The notes: a model not told the origin generated them from the sequence alone. 14,644 nucleotides of DNA from Gemmatimonadales bacterium (GCA_030608825.1 JAUWDL010000005.1:1-14644), one strand, 5' to 3'; shown: positions 1-6,167, numbered from the stretch's first letter. Numbers and translations are program-made.

Positions 1-243
1 GATCTGGGCGTGAGCCTCGATCGCAGCACGGATTTGGACGAGGTGCGTCGCTGCCGCGAACGACTCTTCGAGTTGGCGGCGGGCGTGGTCGACGACGCGG
101 AAGTCGGCCTGATAAGCCCCGACGGGTTCAACTTCTTCTGGTTCACCTGGAGCATGGTGAACGGGAGGGTGGAGAAGCAGGCATCGGTACTCGAAGCCTC
201 GGCCCACGCAGCTTCGGCTCCCCCATCAGAGGAGGGGTCGTGA
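1..243 (+). CDS. C-terminal part of an unidentified protein
   Basis: An open frame runs from the window edge to a TGA at 241-243. A GTG at 10-12 could be a start, but only nine bases precede it, none of them a Shine-Dalgarno site, and the frame is open through them, so the gene probably begins outside the window. The visible part (about 80 residues) is acidic and soluble, with a helix-forming start, an aromatic stretch (FNFFWFTW) in the middle and an Ala/Ser/Pro-rich tail. There is no membrane segment and no motif I recognise. Its stop overlaps the GTG start of the next gene by four bases (GTGA), so the two are probably co-translated and may work together, for example as a soluble partner of the membrane sensor. 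That role is inference. Confidence 0.55.
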   Translation, partial: DLGVSLDRSTDLDEVRRCRERLFELAAGVVDDAEVGLISPDGFNFFWFTWSMVNGRVEKQASVLEASAHAASAPPSEEGS

Positions 244-1358
244 GCCGCCGATCCGTGGTGCTGGCCCTCGCGGTGCTGACGTTTCTCGTGGTGATCTTCG
301 CGTCCTACGCCCGCACGGTGCGCTCGGAGGTGGACGACGCCAGCGGCTATCTCCTTACGCTCATGGAGCTTCGCCGCTCGGCGCTGGCGGACTACCTGGA
401 AACGATCCGCTCGGAGGCGGTCCTGTGGAGCCACCGGGAGGCCCTGCGCGGGTTGATCGTCGAGCTGGAGCAGGGGTGGGACCGATTGCCGGGCGACCGC
501 ACCGAGGTGCTCCAGCGGTTGTACATCGACGAAAACCCGTTCCCGGAGGGCGAAAAGCACCGGTTCCAGGCCGCCGGAGATGGCTCGCTCTACAGCCGAG
601 TACACGAGGCCGTCCACCCGAGGGCGCTTCGATTCCTGGAGAATCACGGATACTACGACGTCTTCCTCTTCGATCCGGAGGGGGATCTGATATACACCGC
701 GTACAAGGAGCGGGACTTCGCCACCAACCTGGACACGGGGAGATGGCGGGATACTGGCCTCGGACGAGCCTTCCGTGCCGCTCGCGACGCCGAGAGCGCT
801 AACTTCGTGGTGTTCACCGATTTCGAGCCCTACGAGCCGAGCAACGGCGAGCCGGCCAGCTTCGTCGCGAGCCCGGTTCGAGCGGAGGACGGAAGCCTGG
901 TCGGTGTTCTGGCGTTTCAGGTACCCGTGAGCGATATCAACGAGATCATGCAGTTCACGGGCGGCATGGGAGAGACGGGCGAAACCTACATCGTCGGCCA
1001 GGATCTGCTGATGCGGAGCGACTCGAGGTTCGCGGATTCTACGACGATACTGCTGACATCGGTGGACACGGAGACCGCTCGCCGCGGCCTGGCGGGCGAG
1101 ACGGGAGTCGAAGTGGTAGACGACTACCGAGGCGTGCCCGTGCTATCGGCCTACGGAGCCCTGGAGTTCGAGGGGCTCCGGTGGGCTGTGATGGCCGAGA
1201 TCGACGAGCAGGAAGTGCGGCGCCGGGCGAGGGAACCGAGGCGCCTTCTCGCGACGGCGTTTCTGGGTCTGGCCTCGATCGGCGCCATCGCGGCCCTGTT
1301 TCTCACATACCTCATGGGGCGTGCCGAGAAGCCAGAGCCCTGGAGGAAAGAGGCCTGA
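240..1358 (+). CDS. Membrane dCache sensor protein without an output domain
   Basis: This 372-residue protein has one N-terminal membrane helix (about residues 5-25), an extracytoplasmic domain of about 310 residues, and a second helix (about 336-358), leaving only some 14 residues in the cytoplasm. The outer domain has the double Cache (dCache_1) look known from chemoreceptors and receptor cyclases: GYYDVFLFDPEGD at 137-149, a DFATNL segment at 159-164, FQVPVSDINEIM at 226-237, and a GETGETYIVG...MRSDSRF block at 244-264. Such domains bind small ligands in the periplasm and normally continue into HAMP plus a methyl-accepting, cyclase, kinase or phosphatase domain. Here the frame ends at TGA 1356-1358, only 27 bases before a convergent gene, so no output domain is encoded. 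The GTG start overlaps the upstream stop. The domain call is firm; ligand and signalling partner are unknown. Confidence 0.8.
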   Translation: MSRRSVVLALAVLTFLVVIFASYARTVRSEVDDASGYLLTLMELRRSALADYLETIRSEAVLWSHREALRGLIVELEQGWDRLPGDRTEVLQRLYIDENPFPEGEKHRFQAAGDGSLYSRVHEAVHPRALRFLENHGYYDVFLFDPEGDLIYTAYKERDFATNLDTGRWRDTGLGRAFRAARDAESANFVVFTDFEPYEPSNGEPASFVASPVRAEDGSLVGVLAFQVPVSDINEIMQFTGGMGETGETYIVGQDLLMRSDSRFADSTTILLTSVDTETARRGLAGETGVEVVDDYRGVPVLSAYGALEFEGLRWAVMAEIDEQEVRRRAREPRRLLATAFLGLASIGAIAALFLTYLMGRAEKPEPWRKEA

Positions 1359-1361
1359 CGC

Positions 1362-1398
1362 GCTTCCGGCCGAGATCGCCGGAGGCTATTCCTTTTTG
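1362..1398 (+). terminator. Rho-independent terminator of the dCache gene
   Basis: Bases 1362-1370 pair with 1378-1386 (nine pairs, one G-U) around a seven-base loop, followed by a T-rich tract at 1387-1398 (TATTCCTTTTTG). The site fills the 27-base gap between the convergent genes; its T-tract lies over the stop codon (1386-1388) and last codons of the minus-strand gene. On the minus strand the bases after the hairpin are much less U-rich, so it probably acts mainly on the plus strand. Confidence 0.75.
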
Positions 1399-2138
1399 TC
1401 GCCTCGATCGAGGTAGGCCTTGAGGTCGACCTCCCACTCGGCGACGACCCCATCCTGGATTCGCACCCGCACCTGGCTGATCTCGGCCGAGCCCAATTCG
1501 GGTACCGCCCGACAGGCTTCCTCCAGCGCCGAGTTGACCGCGGCCTCGACTCCTTCCGTCGATCTTCCGCTCAGCTCGAGGGTTGCGACGTGCGAGGCCA
1601 GGAGCGTGCTGTCCGTGGATATCGTCTTGGAGAAATAGCGGTGTCGCGCCCGACGCTCCTCCTTCTCGTACAGGCCCTCCGCGACCCTCTCGGATAGCTC
1701 CAGCTCCGCGCGGAGGCAGCGCAGAAACTCGGCCTCGTCAGGATCGACCTGGTGATCCTCCAATACCTTTTCGACCGCTTTCCCGTACACGGTTCGGGCC
1801 GTCTGTTCGTGAACGGCCGTGATGTCCTCCGACTCCAAGCCCAGGATGTGCTTGAGGTGGGCCAGGTCCGCGCGCTCGTTCTCCGTGAGCTCGTGATCGT
1901 CCAAACACTGCTTGAGAAGACGTCGGTAGAGATCGCGGCACGCACCGCGATATTTGCGATCCAGCGTGACGCCGTGCTTCGCGGCGGCTTGCGCCACGTC
2001 CTCGGCGCTCACCTCACGCAGCTCGGCGCACTCGGCCAGAAGCTGCTCGACCTCGTTGAGGGCGGCGGTACGCTTGCGGCCGAATAAGCGGCTGCGCTGG
2101 CCGGCTTCGGCGTCTCGGGTATCGAACGGTCTCGCCAC
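1386..2138 (-). CDS. TerB/Tic110-like helical repeat protein with C-terminal dodecin-like domain
   Basis: This 250-residue soluble protein has no signal peptide. Residues 1-30 are basic and probably disordered. Residues 71-112 and 118-159 are two related alpha-helical units, each with an acidic turn (LDDHELTENE, LEDHQVDPDE) and a following helix of the LGL-SEEDA-H type, as in TerB-like and Tic110-type repeats. Residues 184-245 align by eye with dodecin: a beta strand (ATLELSGRS), a helix (TEGVEAAVNSALEEACRAV), then two strands around RIQDGVVAEWEVDLKAYL. Dodecins are about 70-residue flavin-binding dodecamers. Here the flavin-stacking Trp appears to be Ser217 and the ring-contacting Gln appears to be Glu236, so the domain more likely serves assembly or binds something else. 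The GTG start (2136-2138) is supported by AGGAG at 2146-2150. The fold calls are pattern-based; the cellular role is unknown. Confidence 0.75.
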   Translation of the reverse strand: MARPFDTRDAEAGQRSRLFGRKRTAALNEVEQLLAECAELREVSAEDVAQAAAKHGVTLDRKYRGACRDLYRRLLKQCLDDHELTENERADLAHLKHILGLESEDITAVHEQTARTVYGKAVEKVLEDHQVDPDEAEFLRCLRAELELSERVAEGLYEKEERRARHRYFSKTISTDSTLLASHVATLELSGRSTEGVEAAVNSALEEACRAVPELGSAEISQVRVRIQDGVVAEWEVDLKAYLDRGDKKE

Positions 2139-2145
2139 AGCCCGT

Positions 2146-2150
2146 CTCCT
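2146..2150 (-). promoter_or_regulatory. Shine-Dalgarno site fixing the GTG start at 2138
   Basis: On the minus strand AGGAG lies seven bases before the GTG. It supports this non-ATG start for the helical-repeat/dodecin-like protein. Confidence 0.7.
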
Positions 2151-2573
2151 TCACATCCGTACAAGGTTTGAGTGTCGCCGAGGCCCGGTGTCGCCCGGCT
2201 CGGATGTCGTCTAAGCTTGTGAAGTGAGCGCCGGCTGACCAGAGGGACGCGGCGGTCCTGGCGACGGCCCACCTCGCCCTCGCAGCCTTCCGGCTGAATC
2301 GATCCGGAGCCGAATAGCGACCGAATCGCCAATCCGGGCGAAGGCGAAGGGGACGCTACAATAGGGAAGGGAAACTCCCTACATCCCGTCAAAGCCGTTT
2401 CCCGACAGACGCTTGAGCCCTTCCCTCCTACCTTGATTTCGGTACACGGGGAAACCGGTTCGCGCCGGTTCGATCCGTGGATCCGAAGGATGTGAAACAC
2501 AAAGAGTTGGAAAGTCCTGAGCCGCGCGGCCCGGCCGATGCGACGGCCGGGCAGCGGGCAGGAAGGGGGTATA
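2151..2573. other. Gene-free divergent intergenic region and TonB leader
   Basis: No frame here has both a plausible start and family-like composition. It must hold the promoters of the divergent dodecin-like and tonB genes. A TACAAT hexamer at 2357-2362 (+) is a possible -10 element, but I see no good -35. Small symmetric elements are AGGGA-aac-TCCCT at 2368-2380, AACCGG-6-CCGGTT at 2453-2470 (also a direct repeat of CCGGTTCG with 10-base period), and a GC-rich hairpin at 2529-2552. These could be operators or leader structures; none matches a site I know. Confidence 0.5.
2529..2552 (+). promoter_or_regulatory. Hairpin just upstream of the tonB ribosome binding site
   Basis: GCCCGGCCG (2529-2537) pairs perfectly with CGGCCGGGC (2544-2552) around the loop ATGCGA. 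It sits eight bases before the purine-rich Shine-Dalgarno stretch (2561-2569). An alternative in-frame ATG at 2538 lies in the loop and lacks its own ribosome site, which argues for the later start. The structure could influence tonB translation or mRNA stability; that is inference. Confidence 0.5.
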
Positions 2574-3251
2574 ATGGCAACGGACGGGCCCACCGCGGGT
2601 CATTCGAATTCGACTTCCGCGAACGACGCCTTCAAGTCGCACTATGGGGATTGGGTCGGCTTCGGAGTCATCGTAGCCGTCGCGATCCACTTCGCGTTCT
2701 TTACGCTGTTTCCGAACCTCCAGGCGGCCGACTTGACAGGTGGCGTCGACGCGATCGAGGCCATCGAGCTGCCGCCCGAGGTGCACGTCCCACCTCCGCC
2801 CGAGATGATCGCCCGGCCGGCGACCCCGAAGGTGTCGGCCACGACGATGGATGAGGAAGTGACGATCGCACCGACCACCTTCGAGTCGAATCCGGTCGAG
2901 AACCTGGCTCCGCCTCCGGCGGCGGGTTCGAACCCGGATGATCGGCCGACGTTCATCCCGTACGACGTTCCGCCCAAGCTGAAGAATCCGGGCGACATCC
3001 AGAAGTACCTGAAGCAGCACTATCCGCCGACCCTCAGAGAGGCGAGGATCGAGGGCAAGGTGGTCCTCTGGATCTACATCGATCGGGCGGGCCAGGTAAT
3101 GCGAGCCCAGGTGCAGCAGACCAGCGGCTTCGATGCGATGGACAAGGTGGCGCTCGAGTGCGCAGGCTCGATGGAGTTCACGCCGGCCAAGAACCGCGAC
3201 AAGACCACCCCCGTCTGGGTTCAGCAGGCGATCGCGTTCGAGGTCCACTGA
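2574..3251 (+). CDS. tonB: Energy transducer TonB
   Basis: This 225-residue inner-membrane protein couples the proton-motive force to TonB-dependent outer-membrane receptors. It has a short cytoplasmic tail, one membrane helix (about residues 28-45) that carries a histidine (His39), as TonB helices do, a proline-rich periplasmic linker (67-138, including PPPPEM and PPPAA), and a C-terminal TonB_C domain (about 140-225). Typical TonB_C features are YPPTLREARIEGKV, the IDRAGQV turn, SGFDAMD and a strand near FTPAKN. I chose ATG 2574 over the in-frame ATG 2538 because GGAAGGGGG lies just ahead of it. ExbB, ExbD and a receptor are absent from the window, so it is a stand-alone tonB, a common arrangement where several TonB paralogues exist. 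A strong terminator follows. Confidence 0.9.
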   Translation: MATDGPTAGHSNSTSANDAFKSHYGDWVGFGVIVAVAIHFAFFTLFPNLQAADLTGGVDAIEAIELPPEVHVPPPPEMIARPATPKVSATTMDEEVTIAPTTFESNPVENLAPPPAAGSNPDDRPTFIPYDVPPKLKNPGDIQKYLKQHYPPTLREARIEGKVVLWIYIDRAGQVMRAQVQQTSGFDAMDKVALECAGSMEFTPAKNRDKTTPVWVQQAIAFEVH

Positions 3252-3294
3252 ACCCGAGGCAACGCCGGTCAGCCGGCGCGCCACGGCGTCCACG

Positions 3295-3322
3295 AGGGGC
3301 GGCCAGGAGGCCGCCCCTTTTT
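3295..3322 (+). terminator. Rho-independent terminator of tonB
   Basis: GGGGCGGCC (3296-3304) pairs perfectly with GGCCGCCCC (3309-3317) around AGGA, followed by five T (3318-3322). The A at 3295 can extend the stem with T3318. It lies 44 bases after the tonB stop. Confidence 0.92.
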
Positions 3323-3420
3323 CTTGCTCCCTCCAGCTCCCCACCAGCTTCTTCCGTTCCGGTAGCTCGCGGTCCTCGGAGGGCCTAAGATGGTTTTCCC
3401 CTGAGGCGATGGATTCCAGG

Positions 3421-3438
3421 TCGGAATGTTCGGAATGT
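3421..3438 (+). repeat. Two 9-base tandem repeats before the VOC ribosome site
   Basis: TCGGAATGT occurs twice head to tail (3421-3429 and 3430-3438), directly against the AAGGAGGG ribosome binding site (3439-3446) of the VOC gene. The preceding TTCC-aggtc-GGAA also gives a small inverted repeat. It could be an operator or a slippage product. Confidence 0.6.
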
Positions 3439-3451
3439 AAGGAGGGACTCG

Positions 3452-4228
3452 ATGTCTGATGACTTGCGCGGGCGGTTCGTCTGGTACGAGCTGCTGACCT
3501 CGGATCCCGATGCGGCGATCGATTTCTACACGAGCCTCATCGGGTGGAGTACCACCCCCTTCGATGCGGGCGGGCAGGAATACACGATGTGGATGAAGGG
3601 CGAGGTTCCGGTAGGCGGTGTCATGCAGCTGCCCGAGGAGGCCGTCGCGGGCGGCGCGCCGCCGCACTGGCTGGCTTATATAGGAACCCCCGACGTGGAT
3701 GCCACAGTAGAGCAGGCGGGCCAGCTTGGCGCGAGTGTGTTGGTGCCGCCGATGACCATCCCTGATGCGGGACGCTTTTCCGTGCTCCAGGATCCGCAGG
3801 GCGTCGTGATCGCCGCCATCACCCCGCCGGAGGCGCCGCCTCCGACGGAGGAGCCCTCGCCCGGCTGCATCTCCTGGCACGAGCTCGCCACGACGGACTA
3901 CGAGGCCGCCTTCGACTTCTACTCCACCCTGTTCGGCTGGGAGAAGCAGGAGGCCATGGACATGGGCGAGGCGGGGATCTACCAGATGTACGGGGCGGGT
4001 GGCCCGCCGCTCGGCGGCATGTTCAACAGGACCCCCGAGATGCCGGTATCAGCCTGGCTCTACTACATCATGGTCGACGATGTGGACATGGCTGCCGTGC
4101 GCGTCAGGGAGCTCGGCGGGCTGGTGGTGAACGGACCCATGGAGGTCCCCGGCGGCGGCCGGATCGCCCAGTGCAGCGATCCGCAGGGCGCCATGTTCGC
4201 GATTCACTCTGTCGCCAAGGACGGTTGA
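3452..4228 (+). CDS. VOC family protein with two glyoxalase-like domains
   Basis: This 258-residue soluble protein has two vicinal-oxygen-chelate domains, about residues 8-125 and 138-254, joined by a Pro/Glu linker (124-137). Each starts with a strand and helix of the type ELLTSDPDAAIDFYTSLIGW (13-32) or HELATTDYEAAFDFYSTLFGW (143-163) and ends with the 'GRF-VLQDPQG' or 'GRIAQCSDPQG' turn (107-117, 236-246). The closest match I can name is the Cfp30B-like branch of the glyoxalase/bleomycin-resistance superfamily, whose substrates are mostly unknown. A His at the first metal-ligand position is present only in the second domain (His143); the first has Tyr12, so metal binding may be absent or one-sided. 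ATG 3452 has AAGGAGGG five bases upstream. The HMA gene follows nine bases after the stop. Confidence 0.88.
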   Translation: MSDDLRGRFVWYELLTSDPDAAIDFYTSLIGWSTTPFDAGGQEYTMWMKGEVPVGGVMQLPEEAVAGGAPPHWLAYIGTPDVDATVEQAGQLGASVLVPPMTIPDAGRFSVLQDPQGVVIAAITPPEAPPPTEEPSPGCISWHELATTDYEAAFDFYSTLFGWEKQEAMDMGEAGIYQMYGAGGPPLGGMFNRTPEMPVSAWLYYIMVDDVDMAAVRVRELGGLVVNGPMEVPGGGRIAQCSDPQGAMFAIHSVAKDG

Positions 4229-4237
4229 GGGCGCCCG

Positions 4238-4447
4238 ATGAAGCAGCTGACCCTGGCCGTCGAGGGTATGATGTGCGACGGGTGCGCCGGCGCGGTGCGC
4301 GAGGCGCTCACCGAGGTCGCCGGTGTCGAGAGCGTCGACGTGAGTTTGGAGGAGAAGCGAGCGCGCGTCACGGTCGCAAACGGGACGCCGGATGCCGCGC
4401 TCATCGGTGCCGTGGCGGCGGCGGGTTACGAGGCGTCGGTGCTCTGA
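4238..4447 (+). CDS. Heavy-metal-associated (HMA) domain protein, CopZ-like copper chaperone
   Basis: This 69-residue cytoplasmic protein is a complete HMA domain with a beta-alpha-beta-beta-alpha-beta pattern. The metal-binding loop GMMCDGC has its cysteines at 13 and 16, and the C-terminal AAAGYEASVL is typical of CopZ and P-type ATPase N-domains. The family binds Cu(I), sometimes other soft metals, and passes it to ATPases or regulators. Its ribosome site (GAGGG, 4227-4231) lies over the stop codon of the VOC gene, so translation is probably coupled. No copper ATPase or CueR/CopY-type regulator is next to it, so metal and partner are not fixed by context, although Sco1 and CtaG genes lie 1.7-2.6 kb away on the other strand. 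Confidence 0.88.
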   Translation: MKQLTLAVEGMMCDGCAGAVREALTEVAGVESVDVSLEEKRARVTVANGTPDAALIGAVAAAGYEASVL

Positions 4448-4490
4448 GGGAGTTCGTTGCTCTGACGTAGTTTGTGCTCTGACGTAGTTC
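4439..4490 (+). repeat. Three tandem 17-18 base repeats over the HMA stop codon
   Basis: The units are 4439-4455, 4456-4473 and 4474-4490. The consensus is GTGCTCTGACGTAGTT plus one base; the second unit has one extra T and the first has two changes (GAGGGAG for GACGTAG). The first unit contains the last two sense codons and the stop of the HMA gene, so the tract seems to have grown from the gene end. It may be a slippage expansion or a repeated protein- or RNA-binding site. Confidence 0.8.
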
Positions 4491-4501
4491 GGGCGGCGGG
4501 A

Positions 4502-4532
4502 GCCGGGCGACGACGTCAGGGCGTCGCCCGGC
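4502..4532. terminator. Strong hairpin between convergent genes, possible terminator
   Basis: GCCGGGCGACG (4502-4512) pairs perfectly with CGTCGCCCGGC (4522-4532) around a nine-base loop. It lies between the HMA gene (+) and the lipoprotein gene (-), where a two-way terminator is expected, but neither side carries a T-tract. It may instead act with Rho or protect 3' ends. Confidence 0.45.
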
Positions 4533-4553
4533 AGACTCGGGTTTGGATCCGGC

Positions 4554-5183
4554 CTAGCCGTCCGAGCCGGCTCGCTCGCTCACGTCGTGGCCGCAGAACG
4601 TCCCGGTCACCTCTCGCGTCCCCGTCTCCGGGTCGTAGACGGACGAGATGTCGATCTCACAGCTCCGGGTCTCGCCCGTGGACCCGCGGGTCACCGAGAG
4701 GGAGCCCTCGATATCGGTCTCCTGCAGGCCGCTCGGCTCGCCGGCGACCCTCGTCCGCGTCCCCCGGATCGCCACCTCGCCGTTGACCGTGAGCAGGTCG
4801 TCACCGCGCTCGAACGCGCAGTCGGTCATCGACTTCTCGGCCGAGAACGACAGCTCCATGACGCCGTCCTCGAAGCTGAAGCTCATCTCCCCGGAGATCT
4901 CCAGCTCGCCGCCCGCCGGGCACGCACGAGCGCGAAGGAGGCCCGGCCCCCTCTCCACGTCCGCCAGGAACCCATCGATGGTGGACGAGGTGCTCTCGAA
5001 TCCTGCCGTCTCCTCGTCGACCGTCAACGACCCCAAGCCGCTCAACCGAACCGCCAGGAACGCCGCATCGGCCCTGCTAAGGCCTTCATCCGGGACGCCT
5101 GTCGGGTCGTCGCCACAAGCCGCTGAGAGCGTAGCAAGCAGGACGAGGGGTCCAACCCTCCCCGCGATACATCTTGCTGACAT
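4554..5183 (-). CDS. Secreted lipoprotein of unknown function
   Basis: This 209-residue protein begins with a lipoprotein signal peptide: basic start, hydrophobic core VGPLVLLATLSAAC, and lipidated Cys23 followed by GDDPTG. The +2 residue is Gly, so Lol sorting to the outer membrane would be expected if rules from Enterobacteria apply. The mature part has two halves: residues 30-85 are partly helical, while 86-205 are rich in short alternating strands with four cysteines (CPAGGELEIS..., MTDCAFE..., RSCEIDIS, FCGHD) that could form disulfides. The strand pattern (ISGEMSFSF, MELSFSAEK, LTVNGEVAI) resembles small beta-rich lipoproteins common in Gemmatimonadota. That resemblance is from memory. 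ATG 5183 has GGGAG at 5193-5197. It is separated by 127 bases from the upstream operon, so it may have its own promoter. Confidence 0.75.
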   Translation of the reverse strand: MSARCIAGRVGPLVLLATLSAACGDDPTGVPDEGLSRADAAFLAVRLSGLGSLTVDEETAGFESTSSTIDGFLADVERGPGLLRARACPAGGELEISGEMSFSFEDGVMELSFSAEKSMTDCAFERGDDLLTVNGEVAIRGTRTRVAGEPSGLQETDIEGSLSVTRGSTGETRSCEIDISSVYDPETGTREVTGTFCGHDVSERAGSDG

Positions 5184-5289
5184 CAGACCGATCTCCCTTC
5201 TCGAGGCTCCGCAGTTCGCCGTCCATTCGGCCGGCGAACCCGCCGATCAACTCCGCGTTTCGTTTGGATAGACGACGGAAGGAGCTCAA

Positions 5290-5300
5290 TTGTTAAACAA
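5290..5300. promoter_or_regulatory. AT-rich palindrome, possible operator
   Basis: TTGTT-A-AACAA is a perfect 11-base palindrome inside a clearly AT-richer patch, in the 127-base gap between the lipoprotein gene and ctaG. An operator or promoter element for the lipoprotein gene is possible. I could not place convincing -35 and -10 boxes. Confidence 0.25.
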
Positions 5301-5310
5301 GACGCAAGGA

Positions 5311-6165
5311 TCAGGCGTGTGACGTGGACGAGGGCTCGTTGCTGTCCTCGAGATACCACAGGTAGAACAGGACCCCGATCGCGGTCCACAGGACCGCCGC
5401 GGTGCCGACCTTCATGAGCAGGCCTGCCATCGTCTGGTCGTCGCGCGCGGATATTCCATACACGGGAGGGGCGAGCTCGTAGGTGGAGTAGATGGGCAGC
5501 TCACTGAAGGTGAGGTAGAGGAAGGTGCCGGTGTTCACGATCGTGGCGAGGATCAGGTAGCCGATCTTCATCGGATTGCCGAAGCCCGGCCGCGCCGGGC
5601 TGTCCAGGATGATCGGCCACCAGAACACGACGCCTCCGGTGAGCCAAACCATGTCGATCAGGAAGGAGCCGAGCTGGGAGGCCATCAGGGAGTCCACGAC
5701 CGACGGCAGGTGCGTGAAGATGATGACGAGGTTGAAGAGAACCAGGGCGATGAGAGGGTGGGTCGCCAGCCGGAGCAGGCCTCTGGACCCTGCACGCAGT
5801 TCCGGCCGGCCGGCGGGGACGCCCAACAAGATGAGCGGGGGGGCGACGAGGGCGATAAGGACGAACTGGAGCATGTGGACGCTGGCGAGATAGCCGGCGC
5901 CCAGAGCGCCGATCGGCCAGTCGAGGCCGAGCCACAGGCACAGGAGGCCGGCGAGGAACCAGCCCGGCCAGCCGCGTGGCGGAACGCCCCGGCCTCCGGG
6001 CGTCCCCTCGGCGTGGGCCCCGCCGTGCCGAGCGGTCAGCCGCCTCCCGAATCCAAAGAACCGCCAGTACGCGAGGCCGATTGCCAGGACGAAGAGCCAA
6101 ACCCCCGGGTATGCCTGCCAGCTCCACGTCCAGGCCGAGCCGCGGGCGGCGCACCACCACTGCAT
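5311..6165 (-). CDS. ctaG: CtaG-like cytochrome c oxidase assembly membrane protein
   Basis: This 284-residue polytopic membrane protein is of the caa3_CtaG type, needed in Bacillus for assembly of caa3 oxidase. About seven hydrophobic segments are visible (roughly 20-38, 68-82, 93-117, 136-152, 166-187, 203-221, 250-271). Family landmarks are VHMLQFVLIALVAPPLILLG (96-115), HLPSVVDS (152-159), VVFWWPII (179-186), ELPIYSTYE (222-230) and RDDQTMAGLLMK (241-252). Two histidine positions I remember as common in the family are not His here: Phe101 in the HMLQ(H) motif, and no His in the segment before the FWWP helix (SQLGSFLIDM). ATG 6165 follows GGAGG (6171-6175), which sits beside the sco stop, so it is the last gene of the operon. 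Function is inferred from family and from Sco1 next door. Confidence 0.85.
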   Translation of the reverse strand: MQWWCAARGSAWTWSWQAYPGVWLFVLAIGLAYWRFFGFGRRLTARHGGAHAEGTPGGRGVPPRGWPGWFLAGLLCLWLGLDWPIGALGAGYLASVHMLQFVLIALVAPPLILLGVPAGRPELRAGSRGLLRLATHPLIALVLFNLVIIFTHLPSVVDSLMASQLGSFLIDMVWLTGGVVFWWPIILDSPARPGFGNPMKIGYLILATIVNTGTFLYLTFSELPIYSTYELAPPVYGISARDDQTMAGLLMKVGTAAVLWTAIGVLFYLWYLEDSNEPSSTSHA

Positions 6166-6167
6166 CG

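Noticed and set aside
2538..2573. Earlier in-frame tonB start at ATG 2538
   Set aside because: It lies in a hairpin loop with no ribosome site, and the added 12 residues do not resemble a TonB N-terminus.
2570..2575. Perfect TATAAT hexamer at the tonB start
   Set aside because: It overlaps the ATG (2574) and the ribosome site, with no -35 at the right distance; a leaderless promoter here would not use the Shine-Dalgarno sequence that is plainly present.
5086..5289. 67-codon minus-strand frame (TTG start) over the lipoprotein start
   Set aside because: Most of it overlaps the well-supported lipoprotein signal peptide in another frame; TTG start, no clear ribosome site, and an Arg-rich shadow-like end.
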